From assembly GCF_000759475.1 (NCBI RefSeq), contig NZ_CP009454.1, forward strand, positions 3,224,001 through 3,288,000: a DNA stretch of 64,000 nucleotides, given 5' to 3'. Source of the DNA: Pantoea rwandensis. GTDB lineage: Bacteria > Pseudomonadota > Gammaproteobacteria > Enterobacterales > Enterobacteriaceae. The position numbers and the translations under genes are program-made. The notes below the pieces were generated by a model. It was given only the letters and a program-made list of their open reading frames with translations, was not told where the DNA came from and searched no databases. This document shows positions 17,244 through 27,420 of this stretch, one piece after another; the stretch's first letter is position 1; every line of letters begins with the position of its first letter.

Positions 17244-17522
17244 TTAGCCAGTCGTAAATCGCGTGGGCATCGGCGTGGGTTGATGAGGTTCCACCAGCAC
17301 TTTATCAACCCGAGCGCTGGTCGGCCCACCTGCTTTTAGCCAGGCGATTAACGCATCCACTTTTTGTTCATCGCCAGCGGCCAGCACTTCAACACTGCCG
17401 TCGCGCAGATTATGCGCATAGCCAGTAACGCCTAATTTATTGGCCTGTGACTGCGTGTAATAACGAAAGCCCACGCCTTGCACAATACCGTGCACCCAAA
17501 TTTTATAGCAAGTGTTCGCCAT
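17244..17522 (-). CDS. yccX: Acylphosphatase YccX
   Basis: A 92-residue acylphosphatase that hydrolyses the carboxyl-phosphate bond of acylphosphates. The signature [12 protein letters not shown] has catalytic Arg20, and [13 protein letters not shown] supplies catalytic Asn38; both are present in the standard positions. Length is normal for the family. It is divergent from rlmI, and its stop touches that of tusE. Confidence 0.95.
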   Translation of the reverse strand: MANTCYKIWVHGIVQGVGFRYYTQSQANKLGVTGYAHNLRDGSVEVLAAGDEQKVDALIAWLKAGGPTSARVDKVLVEPHQPTPMPTRFTTG

Positions 17523-17604
17523 GGCGATCTCCCCATTGTGCGTTGCAATTTGCCGCCATCCACCGGAAAATGGCGCCTCATTTTTTCAGGTAAGCATAGC
17601 AAAC

Positions 17605-18795
17605 ATGACTGTTCGATTGATTCTCGCTAAGGGACGTGAAAAATCCCTGCTCCGCCGCCATCCGTGGGTGTTCTCAGGTGCCGTTGCCCGTATGGAAGGC
17701 AAAGCCCAGTCTGGTGAAACCATTGATGTCTGCGACAGCAATGGTAAATGGCTGGCCCGTGCCGCTTATTCCCCGCAGTCACAAATTCGCGCGCGCGTCT
17801 GGAGCTGGCAGCAGGATGAGTCAATCGACATCGCCTTTTTTGTGCGTGCTTTCGAAAAAGCGCAGCAGTGGCGCGAATGGCTGGCGCAGCGCGATGGCCT
17901 TGATAGCTATCGCCTGATTGCCGGTGAATCGGATGGCATGCCTGGCGTGACCATTGACCGTTTCGGCAACTTTATGGTGCTGCAACTGCTCTCTGCCGGA
18001 GCTGAATATCAACGTCCGGCGATTCTCTCTGCTTTGCAGCAATGCTTCCCAACTTGCGCTATTTACGATCGTTCTGATGTTGCCGTGCGCAAAAAAGAGG
18101 GACTGGAACTGACACAAGGTCCGGTGACCGGCGAGTTGCCTCCGCCGCTATTGCCGATTACCGAACACGGTATGAAATTGCTGGTCGACATTCAGGGTGG
18201 CCATAAAACCGGTTACTACCTTGATCAACGTGACAGCCGTTTTGCCACGCGCCGCTACGCTGAGAACGCTCGTGTGCTGAACTGTTTCTCCTACACCGGT
18301 GGATTTGCCGTGTCAGCTTTGATGGGCGGCTGCCGTGAAGTGATCAGCGTGGATACGTCACAGGATGCGCTGGATGTGGCAAAACAGAACGTGGAGCTGA
18401 ATGGCCTCGATCTATCGCGTGCACAGTTCGTTCGTGATGATGTGTTCAAACTGCTGCGTCGCTATCGTGACAGCGGCGAAAAGTTTGACGTCATTGTAAT
18501 GGACCCGCCGAAGTTTGTTGAGAACAAGAACCAGCTGATGGGCGCCTGCCGCGGATATAAAGATATCAATATGCTGGCGATGCAGTTGCTCAATCCTAAC
18601 GGCATTCTGCTGACATTCTCATGCTCAGGACTGATGGCCACCGATCTGTTCCAGAAAATTATCGCCGATGCCGCAGTCGATGCGGGTCGTGATGTACAAT
18701 TTGTTGAGCAGTTCCGTCAGGCAGCCGATCATCCCGTGATCGCGAGCTATCCTGAAGGGCTTTATCTGAAAGGATTTGCCTGCCGCGTGCTGTGA
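17605..18795 (+). CDS. rlmI: 23S rRNA m5C1962 methyltransferase RlmI
   Basis: A 396-residue SAM-dependent methyltransferase acting on C1962 of 23S rRNA. An N-terminal PUA domain (residues 1-75, [20 protein letters not shown]) is followed by a small middle domain and a Rossmann methyltransferase domain (motif [16 protein letters not shown]; motif [11 protein letters not shown]; catalytic Cys in TFSCSG). The length equals E. coli RlmI when the start is ATG 17605; the reading frame is open upstream but not homologous there. The ribosome site before this ATG is weak. Confidence 0.95.
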   Translation: MTVRLILAKGREKSLLRRHPWVFSGAVARMEGKAQSGETIDVCDSNGKWLARAAYSPQSQIRARVWSWQQDESIDIAFFVRAFEKAQQWREWLAQRDGLDSYRLIAGESDGMPGVTIDRFGNFMVLQLLSAGAEYQRPAILSALQQCFPTCAIYDRSDVAVRKKEGLELTQGPVTGELPPPLLPITEHGMKLLVDIQGGHKTGYYLDQRDSRFATRRYAENARVLNCFSYTGGFAVSALMGGCREVISVDTSQDALDVAKQNVELNGLDLSRAQFVRDDVFKLLRRYRDSGEKFDVIVMDPPKFVENKNQLMGACRGYKDINMLAMQLLNPNGILLTFSCSGLMATDLFQKIIADAAVDAGRDVQFVEQFRQAADHPVIASYPEGLYLKGFACRVL

Positions 18796-18853
18796 CTTGA
18801 AAATCTGCACCCTGCCTCCATATTAGAGACAGGGCACAGTTTTGGGAGGCACA

Positions 18854-19171
18854 ATGATTACCAGTAAATTTGGAATTGGACAGCAGGTCCGTCACCGTCT
18901 CTCCGGGGTGCTCGGCGTTATCGTGGATGTCGACCCGGAGTTTTCACTCGATGAACCCGAACAGGATGATGTGGCCGCCAGTGAAACCCTGCGTGCCGCA
19001 CCCTGGTATCACGTGGTGATGGAAGATGAAGAAGGTGAACAGGTACACACCTATGTCGCCGAAATTCAGTTAGCAGGTGAAACGTCGTATGAGCATCCTG
19101 AGCAACCTTCGATGGATGAACTCGCCGCTTCTATCCGGCAGCAGTTGCAGGCACCCAGCCTGCGCCATTAA
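18854..19171 (+). CDS. hspQ: Heat-shock protein HspQ
   Basis: A 105-residue hemimethylated-DNA-binding-domain (YccV) protein. In E. coli HspQ is a heat-shock protein that promotes degradation of denatured DnaA; in Salmonella and Yersinia it is a Lon specificity factor. It matches at [30 protein letters not shown] and [18 protein letters not shown] seven bases before ATG 18854 decides the start. Convergent with yccU. Confidence 0.95.
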   Translation: MITSKFGIGQQVRHRLSGVLGVIVDVDPEFSLDEPEQDDVAASETLRAAPWYHVVMEDEEGEQVHTYVAEIQLAGETSYEHPEQPSMDELAASIRQQLQAPSLRH

Positions 19172-19175
19172 TGCT

Positions 19176-19202
19176 AACGGCGACCTTGGTCGCCGTTGCT
19201 GT
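19176..19202 (+). terminator. Terminator after hspQ
   Basis: AACGGCGACC and GGTCGCCGTT form a 10-bp perfect stem followed by GCTGTTTT. It overlaps the very end of the convergent yccU region. Confidence 0.75.
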
Positions 19203-19203
19203 T

Positions 19204-19626
19204 TTACTGCGCCAGGGGCACTATGCCCAGGCGCGGAATTTCAATTTTAGGGCAACGATCCATCACCACCGTCATGCCGGCATCTCCTGCTAACACTGCC
19301 GCCTGCTCATTGATCACGCCCAACTGCAGCCACAGTGTATCGGCACCAATGGCAATCGCTTCCTGTGCCACACCCCACGCGGCCTCAGCATTGCGAAACA
19401 CATCTACCATATCCACTTTACCCGGAATTTCTGCCAGCGTGGCGTAAGCGGTCTGCCCCAGCAATTGCTGTCCCGCCAGTTTTGGACTCACCGGAATAAC
19501 CTCATAACCTTGATCAAGCAAAAACTTCATCACACCATAGCTTGGGCGATCGGCGCGATCGCTCGCCCCGACCAATGCAATGCGTTTGGTTCGGCTCAAC
19601 ACATCACGAATCGTTTGATCATTCAT
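19204..19626 (-). CDS. yccU: CoA-binding domain protein YccU
   Basis: A 140-residue single CoA-binding (Rossmann) domain protein, as in the N-terminal part of succinyl-CoA synthetase alpha. It shows IALVGASDRADRPSYGVMK near residue 17, VIPVSPKLAGQ and VDVFRNAEAAWGVAQEAI. The biological role is not established. GGAG six bases before ATG 19626 supports this start over a longer N-terminus. Convergent with hspQ. Confidence 0.92.
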   Translation of the reverse strand: MNDQTIRDVLSRTKRIALVGASDRADRPSYGVMKFLLDQGYEVIPVSPKLAGQQLLGQTAYATLAEIPGKVDMVDVFRNAEAAWGVAQEAIAIGADTLWLQLGVINEQAAVLAGDAGMTVVMDRCPKIEIPRLGIVPLAQ

Positions 19627-19801
19627 TTTTTTCTCCTTGTTCGTTCGCCTGAGTGTAGTTGCCATTGCGTGACACAGTGCAAGCCCCTCGGATAAAAACT
19701 TTGCGCCTCAGCACGAATAAATATGTGAAAATGTAAATTTACTGCCATAATGTAATAATTTGCTACACATCACCCTTAATCCCCATCCTCCGGGAGTTGA
19801 A

Positions 19802-20428
19802 ATGAAGCTGTCTTTGGCTGTTACGAGTTTACTCGTGTTACTCGTATCGGCATCCTGCCATGCCATCACCCTGAAACTCGATCCTGAAATCGATTTGCTG
19901 GTGCTCGATGGTCGCAAAATCTCAGGCTCGTTGCTGAAAGGCGCGGACAGCCTGGAGCTGGAGCGTGGGCAGCATCAATTCCTGTTTCGCGTTGAAAAAC
20001 CTTGTGCGGATGCCACGCATTTTCAGTCGGTGCCGATGATCGTCACGTTCAATGCCAGCGCCACTTCAGTCGCGATTCGTTTACCCGCTTTGGCCAACCG
20101 CCGGGAACGCAGCACGTTCGATAAGGCGCTCAATTTCCAGCTAGTTGATGAACGAGGCAATGAAATCACCAGCGTGCGCGATCGCTTACCACTGGGTAGT
20201 GATAGCGATCTGGAAAAGGCCATGTTGAATTATAACCGTACTGCCCAGGCGGCATCGGTTCCTCGCTTTGCGCTGCAATCGGTGAGTGCGTCGGATGCCC
20301 AGATGAGTCTCGATTTTGCCTGGCAGGATGCGGGGGAGTTACCTTATCTGCAACAGTGGTTTCAGCGTTTTGATGCTGCTACACGCCTGAGATTTATCAG
20401 TTGGATGAAAACCTTACGCGCAAGTTGA
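19802..20428 (+). CDS. yccT: Curli assembly inhibitor-like protein YccT/CsgI (DUF2057)
   Basis: A 208-residue periplasmic protein with a signal peptide (MKLSLAVTSLLVLLVSASCHA). It belongs to DUF2057, whose E. coli member YccT/CsgI inhibits CsgA polymerisation. Visible family features are KLDPEIDLLVLDGRKISGSLLKG near residue 24 and RGQHQFLFRVEK near 58. It is more diverged from E. coli than its neighbours, mainly in the middle. No curli genes occur in this window. GGGAGTTGAA precedes the ATG. Confidence 0.85.
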   Translation: MKLSLAVTSLLVLLVSASCHAITLKLDPEIDLLVLDGRKISGSLLKGADSLELERGQHQFLFRVEKPCADATHFQSVPMIVTFNASATSVAIRLPALANRRERSTFDKALNFQLVDERGNEITSVRDRLPLGSDSDLEKAMLNYNRTAQAASVPRFALQSVSASDAQMSLDFAWQDAGELPYLQQWFQRFDAATRLRFISWMKTLRAS

Positions 20429-20495
20429 TAGTGTTGAAATGTCAGGGGTAAACTCATGCCTTAAAATTAATGCATGAGAAGAAACAGGAAGCCCT

Positions 20496-20957
20496 ATGGA
20501 GCAGACCGTTCGTACCCTTAACGTTCAGAAACACATTGCCCTCGTTGCCCACGATCACTGCAAAGCAACACTACTGGAGTGGGTCAAAGCCAACCAGAGC
20601 GCGCTGCAACCGCATGTGCTCTATGCCACCGGCACCACCGGTAATCTGATTAATCGCCACACCGGTTTAGACGTCAACGCCATGCTAAGCGGCCCGATGG
20701 GCGGCGATCAGCAAGTGGGGGCTTTAATTTCCGAAGGGAAAATCGATGTGTTGTTCTTCTTTTGGGATCCGTTAAATGCGGTGCCGCACGATCCCGATGT
20801 CAAAGCCCTGTTACGTCTGGCCACCGTGTGGAATATCCCGGTGGCGACCAATCGCGCCACCGCAGATTTCATTATTCAGGCACCGATGTTTGCCCAGCAG
20901 TTTGAGATCCAAATCCCCGATTATCAGCGCTATCTTGCCGACCGCCTTAAAGCGTAG
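20496..20957 (+). CDS. mgsA: Methylglyoxal synthase MgsA
   Basis: A 153-residue enzyme that converts dihydroxyacetone phosphate to methylglyoxal and phosphate, a bypass used when sugar phosphates accumulate. Catalytic and phosphate-binding residues fall at the E. coli numbers: His19 and Asp20 (VAHDHC), the ATGTTGN phosphate loop at 44-50, Asp71 (GPMGGDQQ), and His98 and Asp101 (VPHDPD). The gene ends 3 bp from the convergent helD. Confidence 0.97.
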   Translation: MEQTVRTLNVQKHIALVAHDHCKATLLEWVKANQSALQPHVLYATGTTGNLINRHTGLDVNAMLSGPMGGDQQVGALISEGKIDVLFFFWDPLNAVPHDPDVKALLRLATVWNIPVATNRATADFIIQAPMFAQQFEIQIPDYQRYLADRLKA

Positions 20958-20960
20958 TGT

Positions 20961-23015
20961 TCAGGCCTTCCGACTTTGCGGCACGCCCAATTCGCGGAAG
21001 TGTTCGACAAAAACGGAAGGCCGATCTTTATCAAACAGCATCCACACCTGCTGACGTGCACGGGTAATGGCCACATAGGCTAAGCGCCGCTCTTCAGCAT
21101 CCGGGAAATCTTCCGGCTGGGGTAATAATCCCGCTTCCATAATCGATTCACGTGCCTCAGCGGGGAAGCCATCGCGCCCCTCATGCAGCCCCAGCATAAT
21201 AACAAAATCAGCCTGCTGCCCTTTGCTGGCATGGATGGTCATGAAATCGATCTGCAATTTCGGCCAGCGTGTTTTCGCTTTATCGAGGATGCCCGGACGC
21301 AAATGGTGATAGCGCGCCAGCATCAGCACGCGCTCTTCCGGTTTCGCATAGCCACTTAATTTATCCAGCAACGGTTCCAGTTGCTCCTGCGGCAGCAGCG
21401 TGACTGACTTCTTATTCCCCTTGCTCAGACTGTTGAGCGGCTTGCGCAGCTGATGGGGATTCTGCTGCACAAAGCGGTTGGCAATCTCACCGATGCGATC
21501 ATTGAAACGATAGGTGGTGTCCAGCACACAGCGATCGCCGTCTCCAAAGTAGTGGTGGAAAGCCTTGGTCAGACTCATCTCGGCACCGCTGAAACGATAT
21601 ATTGCTTGCCAGTCATCGCCCACCGCGAACAAACTGGTGCGCTTATTCTGCTGACGTAACGCAGTCAATAAAGCGGCGCGCTGTGGCGAGATATCCTGAA
21701 ACTCATCCACGAGAATATGCTTCCACGGACTGATAAAGCGCCCTTTTTCGAGAATGGCAATCGCCTGATGGATCAGCCCGGAGAAATCGACTGCCCCCTC
21801 TTCTTTCAACGCACCCTTCCAGGCTTTTAATAGCGGGGCCATCAGTTTCACGCGTTTACTGAAATTATCGCGATACTCTTCTGGCACATCGGCAATCATG
21901 GCGGCCTGCGCACCGCCGTGCATACGCATCAGCCCCAGCCAGCGCTCCATGCGTGAGGCCAGCCGTTGCGCCAACTTGTCATCCTGCCAGAATGGGCCTT
22001 CAGCGACCTCCCACGCCAGTTCCTCCTGTAACCATTGGCGCCAACCGCTCGCCTGCGCTTTTTTGCTATTACACTGTTCGCGCCAGGTGTCGATCAGCAG
22101 TTGCCGCCGCGCCTTGCTGTCACTTTCAAGCTTGCTGATCACCGGCTGCTTATTGCTGCCTTCGCGGATGATGTGCAATGCCAGCGCGTGAAACGTTCGC
22201 GCCTGAATCGCACTCTCACCTAAGCGCTGCTGAATACGCTCGTTCATCTCTTCGGCCGCCTGGCGACCAAACGCCAGCAACAGAATCTGCTCCGGCTGTG
22301 CCAGCTTGCGTTTCAACAACCAGCCGGCGCGTGCCACCAGCACCGAGGTTTTACCACTTCCCGCACCGGCCAGCACCAGCAAGGCGTCTTCACCGTTGAC
22401 CACCGCTTCGCACTGGGAAGCGTTGAGCGGCGTGGTTTCGACAGTGGAGAAAAATTCGTGGTAGTCCTTGATGACCTTCGTCGTCCATTCACGGTTGCGC
22501 TGGCGAATGGCGGTTTCACCTTGCTCTAACCACTGCTGGCAAAACTGCCAGCGCGCACGGCAATTATCGAACTCATTCATGCGTGAGAGTGGCAACGGTA
22601 AGGCGGAAAATTGGCGTTGAATGCTCTCTTTTACCGTAGCCAGTTCGCTGCGCTTTAACCAGCGATCCTGTTGCGTGAAGGCGATGATCTCCTGTTCCAG
22701 AGCCATCAAGACTTGTGCACTGACTTCGCTCATCTCCTGGCTCCACTGCTGCCAGGCATGCTGCAAGTAGTGGAAGAAACGCTGCGTCTCCTGCCATTCC
22801 GTGCCGTGCAGGCGTACAACCTTATCTTCTGGCAAGTGAAATTCCAGCTCTCCCCAAACCATGCCGCGTTTACAGGCAATGCTGATTAACTGATTGAACG
22901 GGATAAGATATTCGTGACGATCGCCACTGACTTCCACGCCAGCGGCCAGCAGACGCACCCGATTATAAGGATGCTGAGCCAGACGTTTGCCCATTGATGT
23001 TGCTTTCAGTTCCAT
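20961..23015 (-). CDS. helD: DNA helicase IV HelD
   Basis: A 684-residue UvrD-family SF1 helicase (3'-5') that unwinds DNA in recombination and repair. It has an N-terminal accessory domain, then Walker A AGAGSGKTS, Walker B ILVDEFQDISP, QAIYRFSGAE (motif III), TIHASKGQQADFV (motif V) and RRLAYVAITRARQQV (motif VI). Length equals E. coli HelD. Divergent from yccF. Confidence 0.96.
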   Translation of the reverse strand: MELKATSMGKRLAQHPYNRVRLLAAGVEVSGDRHEYLIPFNQLISIACKRGMVWGELEFHLPEDKVVRLHGTEWQETQRFFHYLQHAWQQWSQEMSEVSAQVLMALEQEIIAFTQQDRWLKRSELATVKESIQRQFSALPLPLSRMNEFDNCRARWQFCQQWLEQGETAIRQRNREWTTKVIKDYHEFFSTVETTPLNASQCEAVVNGEDALLVLAGAGSGKTSVLVARAGWLLKRKLAQPEQILLLAFGRQAAEEMNERIQQRLGESAIQARTFHALALHIIREGSNKQPVISKLESDSKARRQLLIDTWREQCNSKKAQASGWRQWLQEELAWEVAEGPFWQDDKLAQRLASRMERWLGLMRMHGGAQAAMIADVPEEYRDNFSKRVKLMAPLLKAWKGALKEEGAVDFSGLIHQAIAILEKGRFISPWKHILVDEFQDISPQRAALLTALRQQNKRTSLFAVGDDWQAIYRFSGAEMSLTKAFHHYFGDGDRCVLDTTYRFNDRIGEIANRFVQQNPHQLRKPLNSLSKGNKKSVTLLPQEQLEPLLDKLSGYAKPEERVLMLARYHHLRPGILDKAKTRWPKLQIDFMTIHASKGQQADFVIMLGLHEGRDGFPAEARESIMEAGLLPQPEDFPDAEERRLAYVAITRARQQVWMLFDKDRPSVFVEHFRELGVPQSRKA

Positions 23016-23138
23016 GTCCGCACCGTCTTGTGGAATTCAATTATCGCGCAGTTTACCTGTCAGACCCTTGGCGCTCCAGCCCTAAAACACGTTAAACTGG
23101 GCGACACATATTGCGGATTGCAAAAGGAAAATCGTGTT

Positions 23139-23582
23139 ATGCGCACCGTATTGAATATTCTTAACTTCGTTTTGGGTGGCGTGTTCACCACGCTAAGCTG
23201 GCTGTTTGCCACGCTTGTCAGCATTGTGCTTATCTTTACCCTGCCTTTAACGCGATCTTGTTGGGAAATCACTAAACTTTCACTTCTGCCCTTTGGTAAT
23301 GAAGCGGTGCATGTCGATGTGCTGCGCCCTGACAGTAAAAGCCACGTGCTGAATGCGGGCGGAACCTTCCTCAACATTTTCTGGCTGGTGTTTTTCGGCT
23401 GGTGGCTGTGTCTGATGCATATTTCAGCCGGCATCATCCAATGCCTGACCATCATCGGTATCCCCGTCGGTATCGCTAACTTCAAAATTGCCGCTATCGC
23501 ACTCTGGCCCGTAGGCCGCCGTGTGGTCTCGGTGGAAGAGGCTCAGGCTGCGCGTGAAGCGAATGCGCGTCGTCGATACTAA
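23139..23582 (+). CDS. yccF: YccF family inner-membrane protein
   Basis: A 147-residue protein with two YccF domains (each with a hydrophobic pair) and conserved C-terminal IIGIPVGIANFKIAAIALWP. It matches E. coli YccF closely. AAGGA lies about 11 bases before the ATG. No biochemical function is established. yccS begins 13 bp downstream, so the two form an operon as in E. coli. Confidence 0.92.
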   Translation: MRTVLNILNFVLGGVFTTLSWLFATLVSIVLIFTLPLTRSCWEITKLSLLPFGNEAVHVDVLRPDSKSHVLNAGGTFLNIFWLVFFGWWLCLMHISAGIIQCLTIIGIPVGIANFKIAAIALWPVGRRVVSVEEAQAAREANARRRY

Positions 23583-23594
23583 GGCGGACGATTG

Positions 23595-25733
23595 ATGCTT
23601 CTGAACGCGATGCCGGGATGGCGACGCTATTTGTTCAATAGCAGCCTGCGTTATTTATTGCGCATCTTCTTTGCGCTGGCAGGGTGCGCCGCCGTTCCCT
23701 GGTGGCTGCAGCAAATAGAGTGGACCATTCCATTGACGCTCGGCGTGGTGGCGGCTGCGCTGGCCGATCTGGATGATCGATGGACTGGCCGCCTGCGCAA
23801 TCTGATGATTACGCTGGTCTGTTTCTGCATCGCTTCGGTATCGGTTGAGTTGCTGTTTCCCTATCCGTGGGCCTTTACCATCGGTTTGGCGCTCTCGAGC
23901 TGGGGCTTCATTTTGCTTGGCGCTCTGGGGCAGCGCTATGCCACTATCGCATTTGGTGCGCTGCTCATTGCGGTTTATACCATGTTGGGTATTGGCTTAT
24001 TCCCTCAATGGTGGATGCAGCCCGCTCTGCTATTGATTGGTGCGCTATGGTACAACCTGCTGACATTTATCGGTCATTTGATTTTCCCGGTGCGGCCGGT
24101 GCAGGAGCAACTGGCGGCCAGCTTTTCTCAGCTGGCGAGTTATCTGGAGGCCAAGGCTAATTTGTTCGATCCCGATGCTGGTGAACAGGATGATGCCAGT
24201 ACCATTGCCACGGCGATGGTGAACAGCCAGTTGGTGGCGCAACTCAATCAGACGAAAACCACCATTCAGAGTCGCTTGCGAGGCGACCGTGGATCGCGCA
24301 GCACACGTCGCAGTTTGCACTACTATTTCGTCGCGCAGGATATTCACGAACGCGCCAGCTCATCCCATCTGCAATATCACCTGCTGCGTGATGACTGGCG
24401 CTATAACGAGGTGCTGTTCCGCTTTCAGCGCCTGTTGAATATGCAAGCTCAAGCCTGTCGCAAGCTGGCTGAGAGCATCCTGCTACGCCAGCCATGGCAT
24501 CATGACAGCAGTTTTGAGCGCACCTTCTCCCGGCTGGAAACGGCTTTGGAACGATTGCAACAGAATGATCCCGAGGATTCTCACATCCGCGCGCTATTTT
24601 GGCTGCTGCGTAATCTGCGTGCGATTGATGCGCAACTGGCCTCGATTGAGTCTGAACAAGCGCTGGCCGAACCACCTGCCTCAGCAGATAACCATCTTTC
24701 GCGTGAAGGGCTGAGCGGATGGGCGGATATCCGGTTACGGCTAAGCCGTCATCTGAGTCCAGGTTCAGCACTATTCCGCCATGCTGTACGCATGTCCTTC
24801 GTGCTTTGCGTGGGCTACGCTTTTATTCAGATTACCGGTCTTCATCGCGGCTACTGGATTTTGCTCACCAGTCTGTTTGTCTGCCAGCCTAACTACAATG
24901 CCACTCGCCGCCGGCTCGCCTTACGTATTGGTGGAACATTAGCGGGTATCGCTATTGGCTTACCGGTACTGTGGTTAGTGCCCTCTATTGAAGGGCAACT
25001 GATTCTCATCGTGCTAAGTGGCGTGCTGTTTTTTGCCTTTCGTCAGATTCAGTATGCGCAAGCCACACTGTTCATCACCTTGCTGGTACTGCTCTGCTTT
25101 AACCTGCTGGGCGAAGGCTTTGAGGTGGCGTTGCCGCGCATTGTTGACACACTGTTAGGTTGCGGACTGGCCTGGCTGGCAGTGGCATTTGTCTGGCCCG
25201 ATTGGCGTTTTCGCAAAATTAGCGCCGTGGCGGATCGCACACTGAATGCCAATTGTCGTTATCTCGATGCTATCCTGGAACAATATCATCAGGGCAAAGA
25301 TAATCGTCTGGCTTATCGTGTGGCGCGCCGTGATGCTCATAATGCCGATGCGGAATTAGCATCGGTGGTCTCGAACATGAGTAGCGAGCTTAAGCTGCAG
25401 CAACCGCTGCGTGAAAACGCGTTCCGGTTACTGTGCCTGAATCACTCTTTCCTGAGCTACATCTCAGCGCTGGGCGCGCATCGCGAACAGCTTACTGATC
25501 CCGCATTGCTCAAAGTTTTAGACGATGCAGTGTGTTTTGTTGAAGATGTGTTGCAGATTGAACGCGTTGACGACAAGCAGGCATTAGCCATGCAGCAGCA
25601 GGTGATGCAGCAATTAAGTGATATTAAAAACAGTTCGGACGTGCAGGCGCCGCTGGTGATGCAGCAGTTGGGTTTACTGATTGCCCTGCTGCCAGAAATT
25701 GCCCGCCTGCGCCGCACATTATCCAGCCATTAA
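23595..25733 (+). CDS. yccS: FUSC-family inner-membrane protein YccS
   Basis: A 712-residue protein of the fusaric acid resistance/aromatic acid exporter (FUSC) family. The architecture is a hydrophobic block (residues ~15-150), a long soluble middle rich in charged helices (~150-390, containing LRGDRGSRSTRRSLHYYFVA), a second hydrophobic block (~395-520, HRGYWILLTSLFVCQPNYNA) and a soluble tail. Start ATG 23595 follows GGCGGA; an in-frame TTG at 23592 is possible. Substrate unknown. Ends next to the convergent sxy. Confidence 0.92.
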   Translation: MLLNAMPGWRRYLFNSSLRYLLRIFFALAGCAAVPWWLQQIEWTIPLTLGVVAAALADLDDRWTGRLRNLMITLVCFCIASVSVELLFPYPWAFTIGLALSSWGFILLGALGQRYATIAFGALLIAVYTMLGIGLFPQWWMQPALLLIGALWYNLLTFIGHLIFPVRPVQEQLAASFSQLASYLEAKANLFDPDAGEQDDASTIATAMVNSQLVAQLNQTKTTIQSRLRGDRGSRSTRRSLHYYFVAQDIHERASSSHLQYHLLRDDWRYNEVLFRFQRLLNMQAQACRKLAESILLRQPWHHDSSFERTFSRLETALERLQQNDPEDSHIRALFWLLRNLRAIDAQLASIESEQALAEPPASADNHLSREGLSGWADIRLRLSRHLSPGSALFRHAVRMSFVLCVGYAFIQITGLHRGYWILLTSLFVCQPNYNATRRRLALRIGGTLAGIAIGLPVLWLVPSIEGQLILIVLSGVLFFAFRQIQYAQATLFITLLVLLCFNLLGEGFEVALPRIVDTLLGCGLAWLAVAFVWPDWRFRKISAVADRTLNANCRYLDAILEQYHQGKDNRLAYRVARRDAHNADAELASVVSNMSSELKLQQPLRENAFRLLCLNHSFLSYISALGAHREQLTDPALLKVLDDAVCFVEDVLQIERVDDKQALAMQQQVMQQLSDIKNSSDVQAPLVMQQLGLLIALLPEIARLRRTLSSH

Positions 25734-25734
25734 G

Positions 25735-26358
25735 TTAACGTTGCTCCACCGCGTTTTTGGGGTGGAGCGTTTTGACATACCACGCGTAGAGCTCATCTCT
25801 GATCGCTGCAGGCAATGCTGCCTGGTGATGTCCGGAAATCGCCCCTTCCAATGCCATTAACGTTTTCAGCCCGATATGTTTGTTAACGGCACGCAGTTTG
25901 AGCCAGCTTTGGCGCGATCCCATTTCATGCAGCACTTTCACTGAACTGATGCCAACTTTATGCAGCATCATCTCCATGCGCAGGCTAAGGTTAGGCAGAT
26001 CCTTCAGCCGTAAGGTCACTGTCCGGTTTGCTAACTCATGCTGTGCTGCGTGCAGCGCACTGGCCGACAACCGCAATAATTGCTCAGGATCCTGCCAAAG
26101 CTTTGCATCCACCTTGAAGTAATTCAGTTGCACCGGTATGCCGCGTTTGCGATAGACCAGCGGTTCAAGAGCACGTTGGGTGTGGTAAGTCTGCAATGCC
26201 TCACTGGCACGCAGGTAAAGCGCGTCTTCGTTGATATATGCAAAAATGACCTTTTCTACTGTCAGTGCATAGCCACCAAATTGCGTTCGGGATTCGATCT
26301 TTCCCAGCGGCGCCAGCTGTGTTTTGGATTGTTTAACGAGTGGATTGTTGGTTTTCAT
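25735..26358 (-). CDS. sxy: Competence/CRP-S regulator Sxy (TfoX)
   Basis: A 207-residue TfoX-family protein that, with CRP, switches on genes with CRP-S sites, including DNA-uptake genes. The N-terminal TfoX domain (residues ~15-105, RTQFGGYALTVEKVIFAYI) and the C-terminal helix-hairpin-helix-like TfoX_C domain (~120-195, LPNLSLRMEMMLHKVGISSV) are both complete. The intergenic region to sulA is about 220 bp and divergent. Slightly shorter than the 209-residue E. coli protein. Confidence 0.94.
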   Translation of the reverse strand: MKTNNPLVKQSKTQLAPLGKIESRTQFGGYALTVEKVIFAYINEDALYLRASEALQTYHTQRALEPLVYRKRGIPVQLNYFKVDAKLWQDPEQLLRLSASALHAAQHELANRTVTLRLKDLPNLSLRMEMMLHKVGISSVKVLHEMGSRQSWLKLRAVNKHIGLKTLMALEGAISGHHQAALPAAIRDELYAWYVKTLHPKNAVEQR

Positions 26359-26539
26359 TACAGCTCCTTTCCGTGAATTCTCATTCGAGAAAATTCCTTA
26401 AAATCCTGGTTTTTCATCTGGTTAGGAGATAGAAAAAACCCATTAGCTGTTCAATGAATAAAAGCATTTGCTGTGTGCGTTGTGCACAATTTGCGAGGTG
26501 TTTTCAGAAATTGAGGTTGATCTTTATCCAGGAAGATAT

Positions 26540-26559
26540 TACTGTACATCCATACAGTT
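26540..26559 (+). promoter_or_regulatory. LexA (SOS) box of sulA
   Basis: The core CTGT-N8-ACAG at 26542-26557 is perfect, with flanking TA and TT. It is nearly identical to the E. coli sulA operator and lies 20 bp before the ATG, so LexA binding would block the promoter and start region. Confidence 0.95.
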
Positions 26560-26579
26560 CATTACTGAGTGATTAAAAC

Positions 26580-27071
26580 ATGCGTACTCAATTCTCTGGC
26601 CCTGCTGATCGTTCTCAACGTTTTGCTTCTTCAAGCCTGACGCAGCCTTCTCTGGGTGGAATTACTGAACTACGTTACAGCGAACAACCTGGCATGATGC
26701 AGTTACTGCTGTTGCCGGTGTTAAAGCAACTCAGCGAACAGTCCCGCTGGCAGCTGTGGTTAACACCAGCGCATAAGCTGAACCGCAACTGGATGCAGCA
26801 GTCAGGATTACCGCTTGAGAAAAGTATGCATATCACCGAATCTGAACGACTCACGACAGTGGAAAGTATGGTGAAGGCACTGCGCACGGGAAATTATAGT
26901 GTGGTTTTGGCCTGGATTCCGTACGAATTGAATGATGAAGAACGGTTTGAACTCGAAATGGCAGCGGCAGAAGGTGAAGCACTGGGTTTGATTATGCGTC
27001 CGCAAGGTCACGATCGCGTCTTGTCCAGACAACCAAATACGCCAAAAATTCCGTCGGATTTGTTTCATTAA
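26580..27071 (+). CDS. sulA: SOS cell-division inhibitor SulA
   Basis: A 163-residue SOS protein that blocks FtsZ polymerisation after DNA damage and is cleared by Lon. The central part matches SulA: GGITELRYSEQPGMMQLLLLPVL, SRWQLWLTP, QSGLPLEKSMHI and SMVKALRTGNYSVVLAWIP. The N-terminus is variable, as in the family, and the C-terminus (recognised by Lon in E. coli) ends at SDLFH. The perfect LexA box just upstream supports the call. Confidence 0.95.
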   Translation: MRTQFSGPADRSQRFASSSLTQPSLGGITELRYSEQPGMMQLLLLPVLKQLSEQSRWQLWLTPAHKLNRNWMQQSGLPLEKSMHITESERLTTVESMVKALRTGNYSVVLAWIPYELNDEERFELEMAAAEGEALGLIMRPQGHDRVLSRQPNTPKIPSDLFH

Positions 27072-27420
27072 GTAAAACCAGGAATTTTCTCACGCTTTTT
27101 TTTCTTAAGGATGCTGCTAAGCCACTGATTCTTTTCCCGCCAGCTTTGACAATGGTTTAGCCGCATTTTCTCAATTCGCTGGCGAAGATTTTGCCATGTG
27201 ATTTGTTAATATGTGTGTATAAATCCCTGTTTTTTTGCTGGCTGGCCTCACATCATACTTGTAACTTTCCAATCTCGTTGTAGACTTTATCTCGCCAGGG
27301 TGCTCAATAACCTCCGTTTTTTCGGTAGAGTCATAAGCGAGCGTTTAGACCCGGCGAAGGATTAACACAAAGAGCAACCTTTTTGCTCATTGCCTATTTG
27401 GATGATAACGAGGCGCAAAA
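27072..27420 (+). promoter_or_regulatory. ompA promoter and long 5' leader
   Basis: About 350 bp without a gene. -35-like TTGTAA (27259-27264), a 16-bp spacer and -10-like TAGACT (27281-27286) put the transcript start near 27293, giving a leader of about 128 nt. E. coli ompA has a leader of about 133 nt that stabilises the mRNA. The last 30 nt (GATGATAACGAGGCGCAAAA) are the same as in E. coli and cover the ribosome site targeted by MicA sRNA there. The upstream part (27072-27250) is AT-rich and shows nothing I can name. Confidence 0.8.
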